Positions 6,314-7,000 of a DNA stretch of 7,000 bases are shown here, in pieces. This DNA comes from an uncultured Clostridia bacterium. Its GTDB lineage: Bacteria; Bacillota; Clostridia; Oscillospirales; Ruminococcaceae. Position 1 is the stretch's first letter. Each line of letters opens with the position of its first letter. Both the position numbers and the translations under genes were made by a program. The notes under the pieces are model-generated. The model had not been told where the DNA came from, did no database searches, and was given only the letters and a program-made list of their open reading frames with translations. The DNA is taken from contig CANDLP010000125.1 of assembly GCA_947385505.1 (NCBI GenBank), positions 1 to 7,000 on the forward strand, given 5' to 3'.

Positions 6314-7000
6314 ATGCCGATTATAGCAAAAAAAGCTAAGCAGCCAAATCCCGCCAGAACTCTTACCCTTAGCCTTTTGGCTGTAATAATAGCCGGGACG
6401 GTGCTTTTATGGCTGCCCATTTCTTCAAAAAGCGGAGAGTGGACAGATTTTATAGACTGCTTCTTTACCGCCGCTTCCGCCACCACAACCACGGGAATTA
6501 CGGTTGTGGAAACCTTCAGTCACTGGAATCTTTTCGGACAGTGGGTACTGATGATCATGACGCAGATCGGCGGTCTCGGACTGGTAATTATCCTTACGTT
6601 TTTCAACTTTGCTTTGGGCAGGAAAATGGGGCTTATGAAAGCCAACGCGATTGCCGGTGAAGTCAGCGTAAGCGGTTTTGTGGGCGCCAAAAGGCTTTTC
6701 ATAAGAATAGGCACCTACACTTTTATATTGGAGTTTGTGGGCGCGGTAATTATGTGCTTTACTTTGGTTCCGGAATACGGGGCTTACGGAGTGTTCATGT
6801 CATTTTTTACCGCCATTTCCGCCTTCTGCAACGGCGGACTTGACCTTTTCGGAATAGGAACGGGGCTTTCGGGATACTTCGATAAGCCGCAAGTGCATAT
6901 AGTTATAGCGGCGCTGGTGTTCCTGGGCGGAATCGGCTTTGTGGTATGGGATAATGTGGTAAGCTGGTTTAAAACCAAAAGGCTGTTCATCTATACTAAA
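6314..7000 (+). CDS. trkH: TrkH/KtrB-type potassium uptake channel subunit, 3' end cut off
   Basis: The reading frame stays open for 229 codons to the window edge; a complete protein of this family has roughly 440-490 residues. It is the ion-conducting membrane subunit of a Trk/Ktr potassium uptake system, which works with a cytoplasmic nucleotide-binding TrkA/KtrA regulator. The first membrane-pore-membrane repeat carries SATTTTGIT with selectivity-filter Gly61, then WVLMIMTQIGGLGLVII, typical of KtrB. The second pore loop is SAFCNGGLDLFG (residues 169-180), where most relatives have N-A/G-G at the filter. VFLGGIGF follows in the next helix. The ATG at 6314 is preceded by AAAAGGA ending about 10 bases upstream, overlapping the end of the preceding gene. 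Two nearby ATGs at 6304 and 6307 are out of frame. The 15-bp gap to the GT-C-like gene indicates one transcript. The partner trkA/ktrA gene would be expected just beyond the window. Whether it is Trk- or Ktr-like cannot be settled from half a protein. Confidence 0.9.
   Translation, partial: MPIIAKKAKQPNPARTLTLSLLAVIIAGTVLLWLPISSKSGEWTDFIDCFFTAASATTTTGITVVETFSHWNLFGQWVLMIMTQIGGLGLVIILTFFNFALGRKMGLMKANAIAGEVSVSGFVGAKRLFIRIGTYTFILEFVGAVIMCFTLVPEYGAYGVFMSFFTAISAFCNGGLDLFGIGTGLSGYFDKPQVHIVIAALVFLGGIGFVVWDNVVSWFKTKRLFIYTK

Overview
The window looks like a chromosomal stretch from a Gram-positive anaerobe of the Clostridia, most likely a gut or rumen fibre-user of the Ruminococcaceae/Oscillospiraceae type. 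The evidence is indirect: AT-rich intergenic DNA, strong AGGAGG-type ribosome binding sites, extended -10 promoters (TGnTATAAT), a lipoprotein licheninase closely resembling the Bacillus/Clostridium enzymes, and a Clostridia-like MATE transporter. No rRNA, tRNA or other phylogenetic marker is present, so the assignment is an inference. All five genes lie on the + strand.

Region 1 (1-2482) is a two-gene beta-glucan degradation unit. A leader with a GC-rich double hairpin, a possible leftward promoter, a + strand -10 box and an inverted repeat precedes a family GH16 licheninase lipoprotein (233-979). A cytoplasmic-type family GH1 beta-glucosidase follows (1021-2358). The unit closes with a perfect 29-bp hairpin followed by six T (2401-2482). 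The lipoprotein would cut mixed-linkage beta-1,3-1,4-glucan at the cell surface, and the GH1 enzyme would turn the imported oligosaccharides into glucose. No oligosaccharide transporter is encoded between or beside them here.

Region 2 (2483-4131) is a gene-free stretch followed by a full-length MATE-family multidrug/cation antiporter (2800-4131). The stretch carries two near-identical 45-bp repeats, each combining a 21-bp palindrome with an extended -10 promoter.

Region 3 (4132-7000) has its own well-formed promoter (4232-4260). It drives a large polytopic membrane protein with GT-C glycosyltransferase-like architecture (4343-6298). Only 15 bp later begins a TrkH/KtrB potassium-channel subunit (6314 to the window edge, cut off). 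The close spacing suggests co-transcription of an uncharacterised glycosyltransferase-like protein with potassium uptake.

The window is mostly ordinary metabolic and transport genes. The most unusual signals are non-coding: the paired palindrome/promoter repeats before the MATE gene, a related 13-base promoter segment on the minus strand at the window start, and the very long hairpin terminator.
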